Of a stretch of DNA of 64,000 nt, positions 41,024 through 49,524 are shown in pieces. The stretch lies in contig NZ_JAFLRJ010000096.1 in assembly GCF_017315755.1 (NCBI RefSeq), positions 1 to 64,000 of the forward strand, read 5' to 3'. The notes beneath the pieces are model-generated. The model saw only the letters and a program-made list of their open reading frames with translations, did not search any database and was not told where the DNA came from. The position numbers and the translations under genes are program-made. Position 1 is the stretch's first letter. Each line of letters begins with the position of its first letter. This DNA comes from Streptomyces beijiangensis (GTDB taxonomy: Bacteria > Actinomycetota > Actinomycetes > Streptomycetales > Streptomycetaceae).

Positions 41024-42622
41024 ATGAACCGCAAGACCTTGGCGCTGTCGGCCGTCGTGGGGCTGCTGGCCCCCGTACTCGCCGGCTGCGGCGGATCCGA
41101 CGGCGGCAGTGGCGGCAAGGCCATCGTCGTGGGCACCACGGACACCTTCGAGACCTCGAAGGACGCTCCCGCGCCTTTCGACCCGGCCTTCGCCTACGAC
41201 GCGAGCGCCTGGAACATCCTGCGGCAGACCGTGCAGACCCTGGTCCATGTGCCGCGCGGCGGCGGCGTGCCGGTGCCGGACGCGGCCAGCGACTGCCACT
41301 TCACCGACCACGAGAACGAGAGCTACCGCTGCAAGCTCCGCAGCGGGCTGAAGTTCGCCAACGGCAAGGCCATCACCTCGGCCGATGTGAAGTACTCCAT
41401 CGACCGGGTGCTGGCCATCAATGACGAGGCGGGCCCGGTCTCCCTGCTGGAGAACATCGACACGATCGAGCCGGCGGGCGACCAGGAGGTCGTCTTCCAC
41501 CTGAAGAAGCCGGACGCCACCTTCCCGTACAAGCTCTCCACACCGGCGGCGGCCATTGTCGACAAGGACGTCTACGCGCCGAAGAAGCTGCGCGACGGCT
41601 TCCACGCCGACGGGTCGGGTCCGTACACCCTCAAGACGGAGACCAAGGGCAAGCAGGTCGTCAAGGCGGTCTTCACCAAGAACCCGAACTACAACGGCGA
41701 CTTGAAGATCCAGAACGACAAGGTGGAAATCCGCTCGTTCCCCGACGCCGACGCGATGGGCAAGGCCCTCACGGCCGGCGACATCGACATGATGACCCGC
41801 ACCATGTCGCCCGAGCAGATCCAGAAGATGTCCGCCTCCCCGCAGGAGGGCATCAACCTCGTCGAGATGCCGGGCCTGGAGATCCGCTACCTGGGCTTCA
41901 ACACCAATGACCCCTCGGTGAAGAACAAGGCGGTCCGCCAGGCGATGGCGCAGGTCATCGACCGCGGTCAGATCGCCAGCCAGGTGTACGGGGCGGCGGC
42001 CGAGCCGCTGTACTCCCTCATCCCCACCAGTATCTCCGGGCACAGCAACTCCTTCTTCAACAAGTACGGCGACCCGAGCAGGGCCAAGGCCGCCGCGCTC
42101 CTGCAGACCGCCGGCATCCACACCCCGGTGAAGCTGACGCTGCACTACACGACCGACCACTACGGATCCGGTACGGCGAAGGAGTTCACGGCGCTCCAGG
42201 CCCAGTTGAACGCCTCCGGCCTCTTCGATATCACCGTCCAGGGCACCAAGTGGTCGGAGTACCGTCCGGCCCAGAAGAAGAACGAGTACGCGGTCTACGG
42301 CCTCGGCTGGTTCCCCGACTTCCCTGACCCGGACAACTACATCGCTCCGTTCCTGGACAAGGGGAACTTCCTCAACACCCCGTACGTCAACACGGCGATC
42401 CGTACCAGCTACATCCCCGACTCGCGGCGGGCAACCGACCGCAACGCGGTGTCCAAGACCTTCGAGAAGATTCAGGACATCGTGGCCAATGACGTGCCGG
42501 TCCTGCCCATCTGGCAGGGCACGCAGTATGTCGCCGCACGTGACGACATCACCGGCGTGGAATGGGCGGTCAACTCCTCCGCCGATCTCCAGCTCTGGGA
42601 GCTCGGCCGCGGAGTGGGCTGA
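41024..42622 (+). CDS. Oligopeptide/nickel-type ABC substrate-binding lipoprotein 1
   Basis: A 532-residue family 5 extracellular solute-binding protein. Signal with lipobox LAGC at about 19-22 followed by a GGS-rich tether. Domain signatures are YRCKLRSGLKFANGKAITSADVKYSIDRV, VRQAMAQVIDRGQI and LPIWQGTQYVAARDD. It binds peptides or similar ligands at the cell surface. A paralogue follows after 57 bases, but no permease or ATPase genes are present on either side, so the pair must use a transporter encoded elsewhere. Confidence 0.92.
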   Translation: MNRKTLALSAVVGLLAPVLAGCGGSDGGSGGKAIVVGTTDTFETSKDAPAPFDPAFAYDASAWNILRQTVQTLVHVPRGGGVPVPDAASDCHFTDHENESYRCKLRSGLKFANGKAITSADVKYSIDRVLAINDEAGPVSLLENIDTIEPAGDQEVVFHLKKPDATFPYKLSTPAAAIVDKDVYAPKKLRDGFHADGSGPYTLKTETKGKQVVKAVFTKNPNYNGDLKIQNDKVEIRSFPDADAMGKALTAGDIDMMTRTMSPEQIQKMSASPQEGINLVEMPGLEIRYLGFNTNDPSVKNKAVRQAMAQVIDRGQIASQVYGAAAEPLYSLIPTSISGHSNSFFNKYGDPSRAKAAALLQTAGIHTPVKLTLHYTTDHYGSGTAKEFTALQAQLNASGLFDITVQGTKWSEYRPAQKKNEYAVYGLGWFPDFPDPDNYIAPFLDKGNFLNTPYVNTAIRTSYIPDSRRATDRNAVSKTFEKIQDIVANDVPVLPIWQGTQYVAARDDITGVEWAVNSSADLQLWELGRGVG

Positions 42623-42679
42623 CGCCGGGCAGTACTCCGGACGCGAAGGCCGCGCGCCGGCGAGCACAACACCGAAACA

Positions 42680-44281
42680 GTGAGGCACCTGCGCGTGAGG
42701 ATACGTAACCATTGGCTGTCGGCCCCGCTCGCCGCGGGGCTGGCGGCCGGGCTGCTCACCGGCTGCGGCAGCGGCACGGGCGGCTCCGGCGGCACGGGCC
42801 AGCCGATCGTCATGGGAATGTCGGACGAGATCCAGTCCACCGACCCGGCCGCGGGCTACGACCCCGGATCCTGGCTGCTGTTCAACAACGTGTTCCAGTC
42901 CCTGATGAGCTTCCCCAAGGGCAGCGCGACGCCCGAGCCCGAAGCCGCCAAGGAGTGTGCCTTCGACAAGGGCGGCTCGACGACGTACCGCTGCACCCTG
43001 CGCGACGGGCTCCAGTTCAGCAACGGCGACAGCCTCACCTCGGAGGACGTCAAGTACTCCTTCGACCGGGTCGCGAAGATCCACGACGACGCCGGCCCGA
43101 TGCCGCTCCTCACCACGATCGACACGATCGAGACGCCGGACAAGAAGACCGTCGTCTTCCATCTCAACACCCCCGACGCCACCTTCCCCAGCAAGATCGC
43201 CTCGGGTGCCGGCTCGATCGTCGACCACCGCGAGTACCCGTTCGACAAGCTGCGCAAGGACGGCAAGGCCGTCGGCTCGGGCGTCTACAAGCTCGACTCG
43301 TACGCCAAGACCAAAGCGGTCTTCTCGGTCAACTCGAAGTACAAGGGCACGGCCGTGACCAAGAACACCGGCATGACGATGAAGCTCTACAACGGCGACC
43401 AGAAGGCACTGGGCGCGGCGCTCAAGAAGGGCGACGTCGATCTCGCCTACCGAGGCCTCACCGCCAAGGACATGGAGAGTCTCCAGCAGTCCACGGCCAC
43501 CAGCGACAGCGGCATCCAGATCGTCGAGGGCACCAGCGCCGAGGTCCAGCACCTGGTCTTCAACGTGAAGGACCCGGTCGTCGGCAATCTCGGCATCCGC
43601 AAGGCGATGGCGTACCTCATCGACCGCAACGCCCTGGTCTCGGACGTCTACCGGTCCACCGCCGAGCCGCTCTACTCGATCGTGCCCGCCGGGATCGCCG
43701 CCCACAACACCGCCTTCTTCGACACCTACGGCGGCAACCCGCAGCCCGCGCTGGCCAGGCAGGCGCTGCACGCGGCGGGCGTCACCGCCAAGGTGAAGCT
43801 GACGCTCTGGTCCACGCCCAGCCGCTACGGACCCGCCACCGACGACGAGTTCAGGGCCATCGCGAAGCAGCTGAACGACAGCGGGCTGTTCGACGCCACG
43901 GTGAAGTCGGTCCCCCTCGACCAGTACGAGAAGGGCATCGAGGCCGGCAAGTACGGCGTGTACGTGAAGGGCTGGGTCCCCGACTACCCGGACCCCGACA
44001 ACTTCACCTCGCCGTTCTTCGGCAAGGGCAACGTGCTCTCCAACAACTACGCCAACACGGCGATCACCGACCAGATCATCCCGTCGACGTCCGCCGCCGC
44101 CGACCGGGCGTCCACCACCTCGGAGTTCGGCAAGCTGCAGGACATCGTGGCCGCGCAGCTGCCCGTCATCCCGCTCTGGCAGGGCAAGCAGTACGCCGTC
44201 GCCCGCGACAACATCACGGGTCTGGAATGGACCCTGGACGCCTCGACGGTCTTCCGTTTCTGGGAGATCGCCAAGGGCTGA
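42680..44281 (+). CDS. Oligopeptide/nickel-type ABC substrate-binding lipoprotein 2 (paralogue)
   Basis: A 533-residue paralogue of the preceding gene, with co-linear motifs throughout (YRCTLRDGLQFSNGDSLTSEDVKYSFDRV, IRKAMAYLIDRNAL, LPVIPLWQGKQYAVARDNIT). Lipobox LTGC at about 26-29 then GSGTGGSGG. The two proteins arose by tandem duplication; their ligand-contact loops differ, suggesting distinct ligands. Start GTG at 42680 or, equally possible, GTG at 42695; both are in frame. Confidence 0.92.
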   Translation: MRHLRVRIRNHWLSAPLAAGLAAGLLTGCGSGTGGSGGTGQPIVMGMSDEIQSTDPAAGYDPGSWLLFNNVFQSLMSFPKGSATPEPEAAKECAFDKGGSTTYRCTLRDGLQFSNGDSLTSEDVKYSFDRVAKIHDDAGPMPLLTTIDTIETPDKKTVVFHLNTPDATFPSKIASGAGSIVDHREYPFDKLRKDGKAVGSGVYKLDSYAKTKAVFSVNSKYKGTAVTKNTGMTMKLYNGDQKALGAALKKGDVDLAYRGLTAKDMESLQQSTATSDSGIQIVEGTSAEVQHLVFNVKDPVVGNLGIRKAMAYLIDRNALVSDVYRSTAEPLYSIVPAGIAAHNTAFFDTYGGNPQPALARQALHAAGVTAKVKLTLWSTPSRYGPATDDEFRAIAKQLNDSGLFDATVKSVPLDQYEKGIEAGKYGVYVKGWVPDYPDPDNFTSPFFGKGNVLSNNYANTAITDQIIPSTSAAADRASTTSEFGKLQDIVAAQLPVIPLWQGKQYAVARDNITGLEWTLDASTVFRFWEIAKG

Positions 44282-44310
44282 CCAGGGTCACCGTCGCGGC
44301 GCCCCGCCAA

Positions 44311-44985
44311 CTACTGCTGGGCGCCGGGACGGACCAGTCCGCTCTCGTACGCGTACACCGCGGCCTGCACCCGGTCGCGCAGGCTCAGCTTGGTGAGCAC
44401 ATGGCCCACATGGGTCTTGACCGTGGTCTCGCTCACGAACAGATCCGCGGCGATCTCCGCGTTGGACAGCCCGCGCGCGACGAGCTTCAGCACCTCGACC
44501 TCACGCTCGGTGAGGGTGTGCAGGGTGTCGGGGACCTGCTCCTCGCCGGACGGCAGATGGCCCGCGTACTTGTCGAGCAGCCTGCGCGTGATGCTCGGCG
44601 CCAGCATCGCCTCGCCCGATGCGACGACCCGGATCGCCTGGATCAGCTCCACGGCGGGCGCGTCCTTCAGCAGGAAACCACTCGCACCGGCGCGCAGCGC
44701 CTCCACCACGTACTCGTCGAGATCGAACGTCGTCAGCACGAGCACCTTGGCCGGGCCGTCCCGGCCGGGACCGGTGATCTGCCGGGTCGCCTCGACCCCG
44801 TCCATCCGGGGCATCCGGATGTCCATCAGCACCACATCGGGCTGCAGCGCCCGCACCTGGTCGAGCGCCTGGAGGCCGTCCCCGGCCTCGCCGACCACCG
44901 CGATGTCCTGCTCGGCCTCCAGGATCATCCGGAAACCGGTGCGCAGCAGCGGCTGGTCGTCGACCAGTAGGACGCGGATCGCCAC
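44311..44985 (-). CDS. NarL/LuxR family response regulator (orphan)
   Basis: A 224-residue two-component regulator. Receiver domain 1-125 with acidic pair VDDQPLL, phospho-acceptor Asp in VVLMDIRMPRMDG, Thr in VLVLTTFD and Lys in FLLKDAP. LuxR-type helix-turn-helix at about 150-215 (LTEREVEVLKLVARGLSNAEIAADLFVSETTVKTHV). No histidine kinase gene lies on either side in this window, so the partner is elsewhere. It is convergent with the binding-protein gene, and a regulatory link is only a guess. Confidence 0.93.
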   Translation of the reverse strand: MAIRVLLVDDQPLLRTGFRMILEAEQDIAVVGEAGDGLQALDQVRALQPDVVLMDIRMPRMDGVEATRQITGPGRDGPAKVLVLTTFDLDEYVVEALRAGASGFLLKDAPAVELIQAIRVVASGEAMLAPSITRRLLDKYAGHLPSGEEQVPDTLHTLTEREVEVLKLVARGLSNAEIAADLFVSETTVKTHVGHVLTKLSLRDRVQAAVYAYESGLVRPGAQQ

Positions 44986-45028
44986 GGGAACTCCTTCAGT
45001 AGACCGGGCCCATTCTGCCCTGACGGAC

Positions 45029-45889
45029 CTAGGCGGACTCCACGGGGCGTACGACAGGAGTGACAGTCAGCGGATAGACCGGCGGCGTACCCCCGAATTC
45101 CGGGCACACCGCCCGGTGGTCGCACCAGCCGCACAGCTTCGTCTTCCGCGGACGCCACTCACCCGTCGCCGTGGCCTCGCTGATCGCTTCCCACAGCGCG
45201 TGCAGCTTGCGCTCCACCCGCTCCAGGTCGGCCTCCACCGGGTCGTACGTCAGCACCTCGCCATTGCCCAGATACACCAGCTGCAGCCGCCGCGGCACGA
45301 TGCCCTTGAGCCGCCACACCACCAGCGCGTAGAACTTCATCTGGAACAGCGCGCCCTCCGCGTACTCCGGACGCGGGGCCTTGCCCGTCTTGTAGTCGAC
45401 GATCCGCACCTCACCGGTGGGCGCCACATCGACCCGGTCGATGATGCCGCGCAGCCGCAGCCCCGACTCCAGCTCGGTCTCCACGAACAGCTCGCGCTCG
45501 GCCGGCTCCAGACGCGTCGGGTCCTCCAGCGTGAACCACCGCTCGACCAGCTGCTCGGCCTCCTGGAGCCAGGTCGCCAGATCCACGCCCGGTGTGACCA
45601 CCTCACCCTCGGTGGAATCCCCGAAGAGGGTGGCCAGCTCCGGCTTGGACTCCAGCAGCCGGTCCCACTGGCCCGGGACGAGCCCCTTCGCACGCACCGC
45701 GGTGCGCTCCCCGGCCGGATCGTCGAAGAGCCGCTCAAGGACCGCGTGCACCAGCGTGCCGCGCGTCGCCGCCGCACTCGGCTTCTCGGGCAGCTTGTCG
45801 ATCACCCGGAACCTGTAGAGGAGCGGACACTGCATGAAGTCGCTCGCCCGGGAAGGAGAGAGTGAGGAGGGCGGTTGAGCGGTAGTCAT
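45029..45889 (-). CDS. RecB/Cas4-like PD-(D/E)XK exonuclease
   Basis: A 286-residue single-domain nuclease of the RecB/AddB C-terminal type. Motifs are H in TRGTLVHAVLERL, D in LRGIIDRVDVAP, VDYKTGKAPR (the D...xK pair), and Q/Y in FQMKFYALVVWRL. Cysteines CPLLYRF near the N-terminus and CGWCDHRAVCPEF near the C-terminus form the AddB/Cas4-type 4Fe-4S cluster set (one plus three). Stand-alone actinobacterial versions are usually called RecB family exonuclease. The start at ATG 45889 is divergent from the site-2 protease. Confidence 0.9.
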   Translation of the reverse strand: MTTAQPPSSLSPSRASDFMQCPLLYRFRVIDKLPEKPSAAATRGTLVHAVLERLFDDPAGERTAVRAKGLVPGQWDRLLESKPELATLFGDSTEGEVVTPGVDLATWLQEAEQLVERWFTLEDPTRLEPAERELFVETELESGLRLRGIIDRVDVAPTGEVRIVDYKTGKAPRPEYAEGALFQMKFYALVVWRLKGIVPRRLQLVYLGNGEVLTYDPVEADLERVERKLHALWEAISEATATGEWRPRKTKLCGWCDHRAVCPEFGGTPPVYPLTVTPVVRPVESA

Positions 45890-45996
45890 GACGAAGACCC
45901 TACGGCCCGCCACTGACAGTCGTCCGCATACCATCGACAAGAGCCCCCCTGTCACATGGGGACGCTTCACGCTTCAACAGGAAACGAAAGGACATC

Positions 45997-47256
45997 GTGG
46001 GCGAGAGCGGCAACAGCGGGCGTCCGCAGTCCGGCAAGTCCGGGACCGGGGAAGCGAATCCCGATCCCGCTCCCGACGGCGGCAAACCGCGGCGCCGCGA
46101 CGAACCCGGCGGCGGCATTCTGATGGGACGCCCCTTCGGCGTCCCTGTCTATGTCGCGCCCAGCTGGTTCCTCGTGGCCGCGCTCATCACCTGGGTCTTC
46201 GGCGGCCAGCTCGACCGCGTCCTGCCCGAGCTCGGCAACGTCCGCTACCTGGTCTCGCTCTTCTTCGCCGTCGCCTTCTATGCCTCCGTACTCGTCCACG
46301 AACTCGCCCACACCGTCGCGGCTCTGCGCTTCAAGCTCCCGGTACGCCGGATCCAGCTGCAGTTCTTCGGCGGGGTCTCCGAGATCGAGAAGGAATCGGA
46401 GACCCCCGGCCGGGAATTCGTCCTGGCCTTCGTCGGGCCGCTGCTCTCCCTCGTCCTCTCCGGGATCTTCTACCTCGGTATGAAGACCGTCGAGCCCGGC
46501 ACCGTTCCCGGGGTGCTCCTCGCCGGACTGATGATCTCCAACCTCCTCGTGGCGGCCTTCAACCTGCTGCCCGGACTGCCGCTGGACGGCGGACGGATGC
46601 TGCGCGCCGTCATCTGGAAGATCACCGGCAAGCCGATGAGCGGCACCATCGCCGCCGCCTGGTTCGGCCGGGCACTCGCCGTCATCGTCCTCATCGGCCT
46701 GCCCCTGCTCACCCACACCGGCGCCCTGGGGAACGACTCCGCGGACATCGGCGGGATGACCACCGTCACCGACGCGCTCCTCGCGGCGATCCTCGCCGCG
46801 ATCATCTGGACCGGCGCGGGCAACAGCCTGCGCATGGCGCGGCTGCGCGAACACCTCCCCGAGCTCCGCGCCCGTACCCTCACCAGGCGTGCGGTCCCCG
46901 TCGAGACCAGCACCCCCCTTTCCGAGGCGCTGCGCCGTGCCAACGCGGCGGGCGCCCGCGCGCTCGTGATCGTCGACGGGCAGGGCGACCCCACGGGCCT
47001 GGTCAGAGAGGCGGCCATCGTCGGTGTGCCCGAGCACCGCCGCCCGTGGGTCGCCGTCAGCGGACTGGCCCAGGACCTCACCGAAGGGATGAAGGTCCCC
47101 GCCGAGCTGGCCGGCGAAGCGCTCCTCGACACCCTGCGCGCCAACCCCGCCACCGAGTACCTCGTGATCGAGGAGAACGGTTCGATCTACGGCGTACTGT
47201 CCACCGCAGACGTCGAACGTGCATTCGTAGCAGCGATGGCGCGACCCGGTTCATAG
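45997..47256 (+). CDS. Site-2 protease (M50) family with CBS domains
   Basis: A 419-residue intramembrane zinc metalloprotease. A hydrophilic Gly/Pro-rich N-terminus (1-40) precedes the membrane core with HEXXH motif SVLVHELAHT and the second metal-site segment NLLPGLPLDGGRM, each in a hydrophobic helix. Two CBS domains (about 285-415: VETSTPLSEALRRAN, ATEYLVIEENGSIYG) complete the Rip3-like architecture of actinobacteria. It is expected to cleave a membrane-anchored regulator or its product. The target is not identified. GTG start with GAAAGGA upstream. Confidence 0.92.
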   Translation: MGESGNSGRPQSGKSGTGEANPDPAPDGGKPRRRDEPGGGILMGRPFGVPVYVAPSWFLVAALITWVFGGQLDRVLPELGNVRYLVSLFFAVAFYASVLVHELAHTVAALRFKLPVRRIQLQFFGGVSEIEKESETPGREFVLAFVGPLLSLVLSGIFYLGMKTVEPGTVPGVLLAGLMISNLLVAAFNLLPGLPLDGGRMLRAVIWKITGKPMSGTIAAAWFGRALAVIVLIGLPLLTHTGALGNDSADIGGMTTVTDALLAAILAAIIWTGAGNSLRMARLREHLPELRARTLTRRAVPVETSTPLSEALRRANAAGARALVIVDGQGDPTGLVREAAIVGVPEHRRPWVAVSGLAQDLTEGMKVPAELAGEALLDTLRANPATEYLVIEENGSIYGVLSTADVERAFVAAMARPGS

Positions 47257-47274
47257 GGCCGGTAGGCTGGTCAC

Positions 47275-48237
47275 ATGTCCGAACCGACCGGTGCCGCCCG
47301 CCGACGTGGTCCCTTCAAAATCGGGGACCAGGTCCAGCTCACCGACCCCAAGGGACGCCACCACACCTTCACGCTGGAAGCCGGGAAGAACTTCCACACC
47401 CACAAGGGTTCTTTCCCGCACGACGAATTGATCGGTGCCCCTGAGGGCAGTGTTGTCCGAACCACGGGGAACGTCGCCTACCTCGCGCTGCGCCCCCTGC
47501 TCCCCGACTTCGTCCTCTCCATGCCCCGCGGCGCCGCCGTGGTCTACCCCAAGGACGCGGGGCAGATCATCGCCTTCGCCGACGTCTTCCCCGGCGCGCG
47601 CGTCGTCGAAGCGGGCGTCGGCTCCGGATCGCTCAGCAGCTTCCTGCTGCGCGCCGTCGGCGACCAGGGCATGCTGCACTCCTACGAGCGCCGCGAGGAC
47701 TTCGCCGAGATCGCCACCCAGAACGTCGAGCGCTACTTCGGGGGACCCCACCCCGCCTGGCAGCTCACCGTCGGCGACCTCCAGGACAACCTCTCCGACA
47801 CCGACGTCGACCGCGTGATCCTGGACATGCTGGCCCCCTGGGAATGCCTGGACGCCGTCTCCAAGGCGCTCGTCCCCGGCGGCATCCTCTGCTGCTACGT
47901 GGCCACCACGACCCAGCTGTCGCGCACCGTCGAGTCGATCCGGGAGATCGGCTGCTTCGCGGAGCCCCAGCCCTGGGAGTCGATGATCCGCAACTGGCAC
48001 GTCGAGGGACTCGCGGTCCGCCCCGACCACCGGATGATCGGCCACACCGGCTTCCTCGTCACCGCCCGCCGCCTCGCGGACGGCGTCGAGCCGCCGATGC
48101 GCCGCCGCCGCCCCTCCAAGGGTGCGTACGGCGACGACTACACCGGCCCCGGCAGCGCGAGCGCCGCGGACACGGCAGCGACAGCGGCCACGGCTGCCAC
48201 AGAAGACACGGCAGCCACAGAAGCCACCAGCGACTGA
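47275..48237 (+). CDS. trmI: tRNA (adenine-58-N1)-methyltransferase
   Basis: A 320-residue SAM-dependent methyltransferase making m1A58 in tRNA. N-terminal barrel (about 10-60, FKIGDQVQLTDPKGRHHTF) and Rossmann core with AdoMet motif VVEAGVGSGSLSSFL, acidic YERREDF and LDMLAPWECLDAV. C-terminal 30 residues are a disordered Ala/Thr-rich tail (ATAATAATEDTAATEATSD). It lies 18 bases after the site-2 protease, an arrangement I recall as conserved upstream of the proteasome locus. Ends in hairpin 48261-48301. Confidence 0.94.
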   Translation: MSEPTGAARRRGPFKIGDQVQLTDPKGRHHTFTLEAGKNFHTHKGSFPHDELIGAPEGSVVRTTGNVAYLALRPLLPDFVLSMPRGAAVVYPKDAGQIIAFADVFPGARVVEAGVGSGSLSSFLLRAVGDQGMLHSYERREDFAEIATQNVERYFGGPHPAWQLTVGDLQDNLSDTDVDRVILDMLAPWECLDAVSKALVPGGILCCYVATTTQLSRTVESIREIGCFAEPQPWESMIRNWHVEGLAVRPDHRMIGHTGFLVTARRLADGVEPPMRRRRPSKGAYGDDYTGPGSASAADTAATAATAATEDTAATEATSD

Positions 48238-48260
48238 CCCGCAGCGCAACGCACCTACGC

Positions 48261-48301
48261 CGCCGCCCAGTTCGTCCCGTACACGGGGGAACTGGGCGGC
48301 G
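48261..48301 (+). terminator. Terminator after trmI
   Basis: CGCCGCCCAGTTC and GAACTGGGCGGCG form a perfect 13-bp stem with a 15-base loop, followed by GCGTCTTTACG, a U-containing tail. Confidence 0.9.
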
Positions 48302-48406
48302 GCGTCTTTACGTTGGCCTTAACAACCCCGCCGTTCCATGCTCCTGTGACGTGTGGCACCATTCACGCCACCCCCACCGGCATCTGCCCCACAGGAGACA
48401 CACCGC

Positions 48407-48967
48407 GTGCAGCCCTCCGCGCTCCCGGATCTCGCGCACACCAGGACCCGCCCGGTCCACTGGCTCGCCACCGCCGCTGCCATGGCCGCGGTCGTCGCGG
48501 GCGCCGGCTTCCTCCAGCCCGACGCCGCCACCGCCTCACAGGCCGGCCCGCACACCGCCACGGCCCCCGGCACAACGGGAGCGGTCTTCCCGCTCAAGTG
48601 CGACGGCGCAAAAACGACGGTGGTGAAGAAGGCATCCGGCGACCTCGACGGCGACGGCAGCCCCGAGACCGTCGCCGTGGTCCGCTGCGCCGCCGGATCC
48701 GGCACGCCGCCCAGCGGTATCTACGTCCTCACGCGTCCGGCCTCCGAGGGCGGCGCGCCACGCATCGTGGCCACTCTGCTGGATCCGGAGATCGAGCAGA
48801 GCGTCACGGACTTCGCCGTCCTGGACGGCGAAGTGACAGCGACCCTGCTCGGCTACAGCACCGCTGCGGTCCCGCGCTGCTGCCCCGACGTGCAGGAGAA
48901 AGCCAAGTGGCGCTGGCAGGGCGGAAAGTTCCTGCGCTCGGCCCAGGCCGAGGCGCAAAGTATGTGA
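48407..48967 (+). CDS. Secreted or membrane-anchored protein of unknown function
   Basis: A 186-residue protein. N-terminal basic region then hydrophobic stretch VHWLATAAAMAAVVAGAGFL and Ala-rich cleavage region, indicating a Sec signal or anchor. The exported part contains DLDGDGSPETVAVV (an FG-GAP-like calcium-binding DxDxDG loop) and two Cys pairs (KCDGAK, RCAAGS, RCCPDV). The GTG at 48407 is chosen because AGGAGAC lies 7 bases upstream. A start at 48353 would add non-conserved sequence. Convergent with the ferredoxin, separated by 4 bases. No family recognised. Confidence 0.75.
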   Translation: MQPSALPDLAHTRTRPVHWLATAAAMAAVVAGAGFLQPDAATASQAGPHTATAPGTTGAVFPLKCDGAKTTVVKKASGDLDGDGSPETVAVVRCAAGSGTPPSGIYVLTRPASEGGAPRIVATLLDPEIEQSVTDFAVLDGEVTATLLGYSTAAVPRCCPDVQEKAKWRWQGGKFLRSAQAEAQSM

Positions 48968-48971
48968 ACCG

Positions 48972-49283
48972 TCACCCGGCGTCGGGTCCGAAGACCTCGA
49001 CCCTGTCCGAAACGCGACGTACATGGATGCAGTCGCCCGGACACTCCTTCGCCGAGTCCGCCACGTCCTGCAGAAGCTTCAGCGGGACGGGGGTTGTGGC
49101 GCCGGCGGTCTGGAGCAGCTCGTCGTCGCCGCTCTTCACGTACGCCAGGCCGTCGATGTCCAGCTCGAAAACCTCCGGTGCGTACTGCACACAGATGCCG
49201 TCACCAGTGCAGAGGTCCTGATCGATCCAGACCTCGAGGGACTGGGTGCTGTCGTCGGTCACAGCCTCGTGCTGCACGGTCAT
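48972..49283 (-). CDS. Small 3Fe-4S-type ferredoxin
   Basis: A 103-residue electron carrier. Cysteines in LCTGDGICVQYAPEVFELD (C-x5-C with Asp in the middle position) and KECPGDCIHV fit a single 3Fe-4S or Asp-ligated 4Fe-4S cluster, as in actinobacterial FdxE-like ferredoxins that serve P450s or LLM-type enzymes. ATG at 49283. Divergent from the ARC gene. Its position beside the proteasome locus is one I recall as typical in Streptomyces, and the functional link is unknown. Confidence 0.88.
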   Translation of the reverse strand: MTVQHEAVTDDSTQSLEVWIDQDLCTGDGICVQYAPEVFELDIDGLAYVKSGDDELLQTAGATTPVPLKLLQDVADSAKECPGDCIHVRRVSDRVEVFGPDAG

Positions 49284-49524
49284 TTCCCCTGCCGTTTCCT
49301 GCGCTGTCGAACCAAATGAAGCCAGCCCTGACGGGTGTTGAACACTTCGACGATACAACCGCCCGCTTTCCGATGTTGATGGGTGGGTATCCCCATGGCG
49401 TGAGGGAGTGCGCAAGGGTGAAGATCGGACACACTCCGATCGGTCTTTGTGATCTAGGTTTCAACGCCCACCTGCCCAGGTAGGGTCAGGAAGCGTCCAG
49501 CTCCCCTTGGAGGAGGTGAGGACC

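Noticed and set aside
40976..43771. Minus-strand open frame of over 900 codons opposite the binding proteins
   Set aside because: Amino acid composition is Val/Gly/Arg/Asp-biased as expected from antisense of high-GC genes, and both plus-strand genes have lipoboxes and full family motifs.
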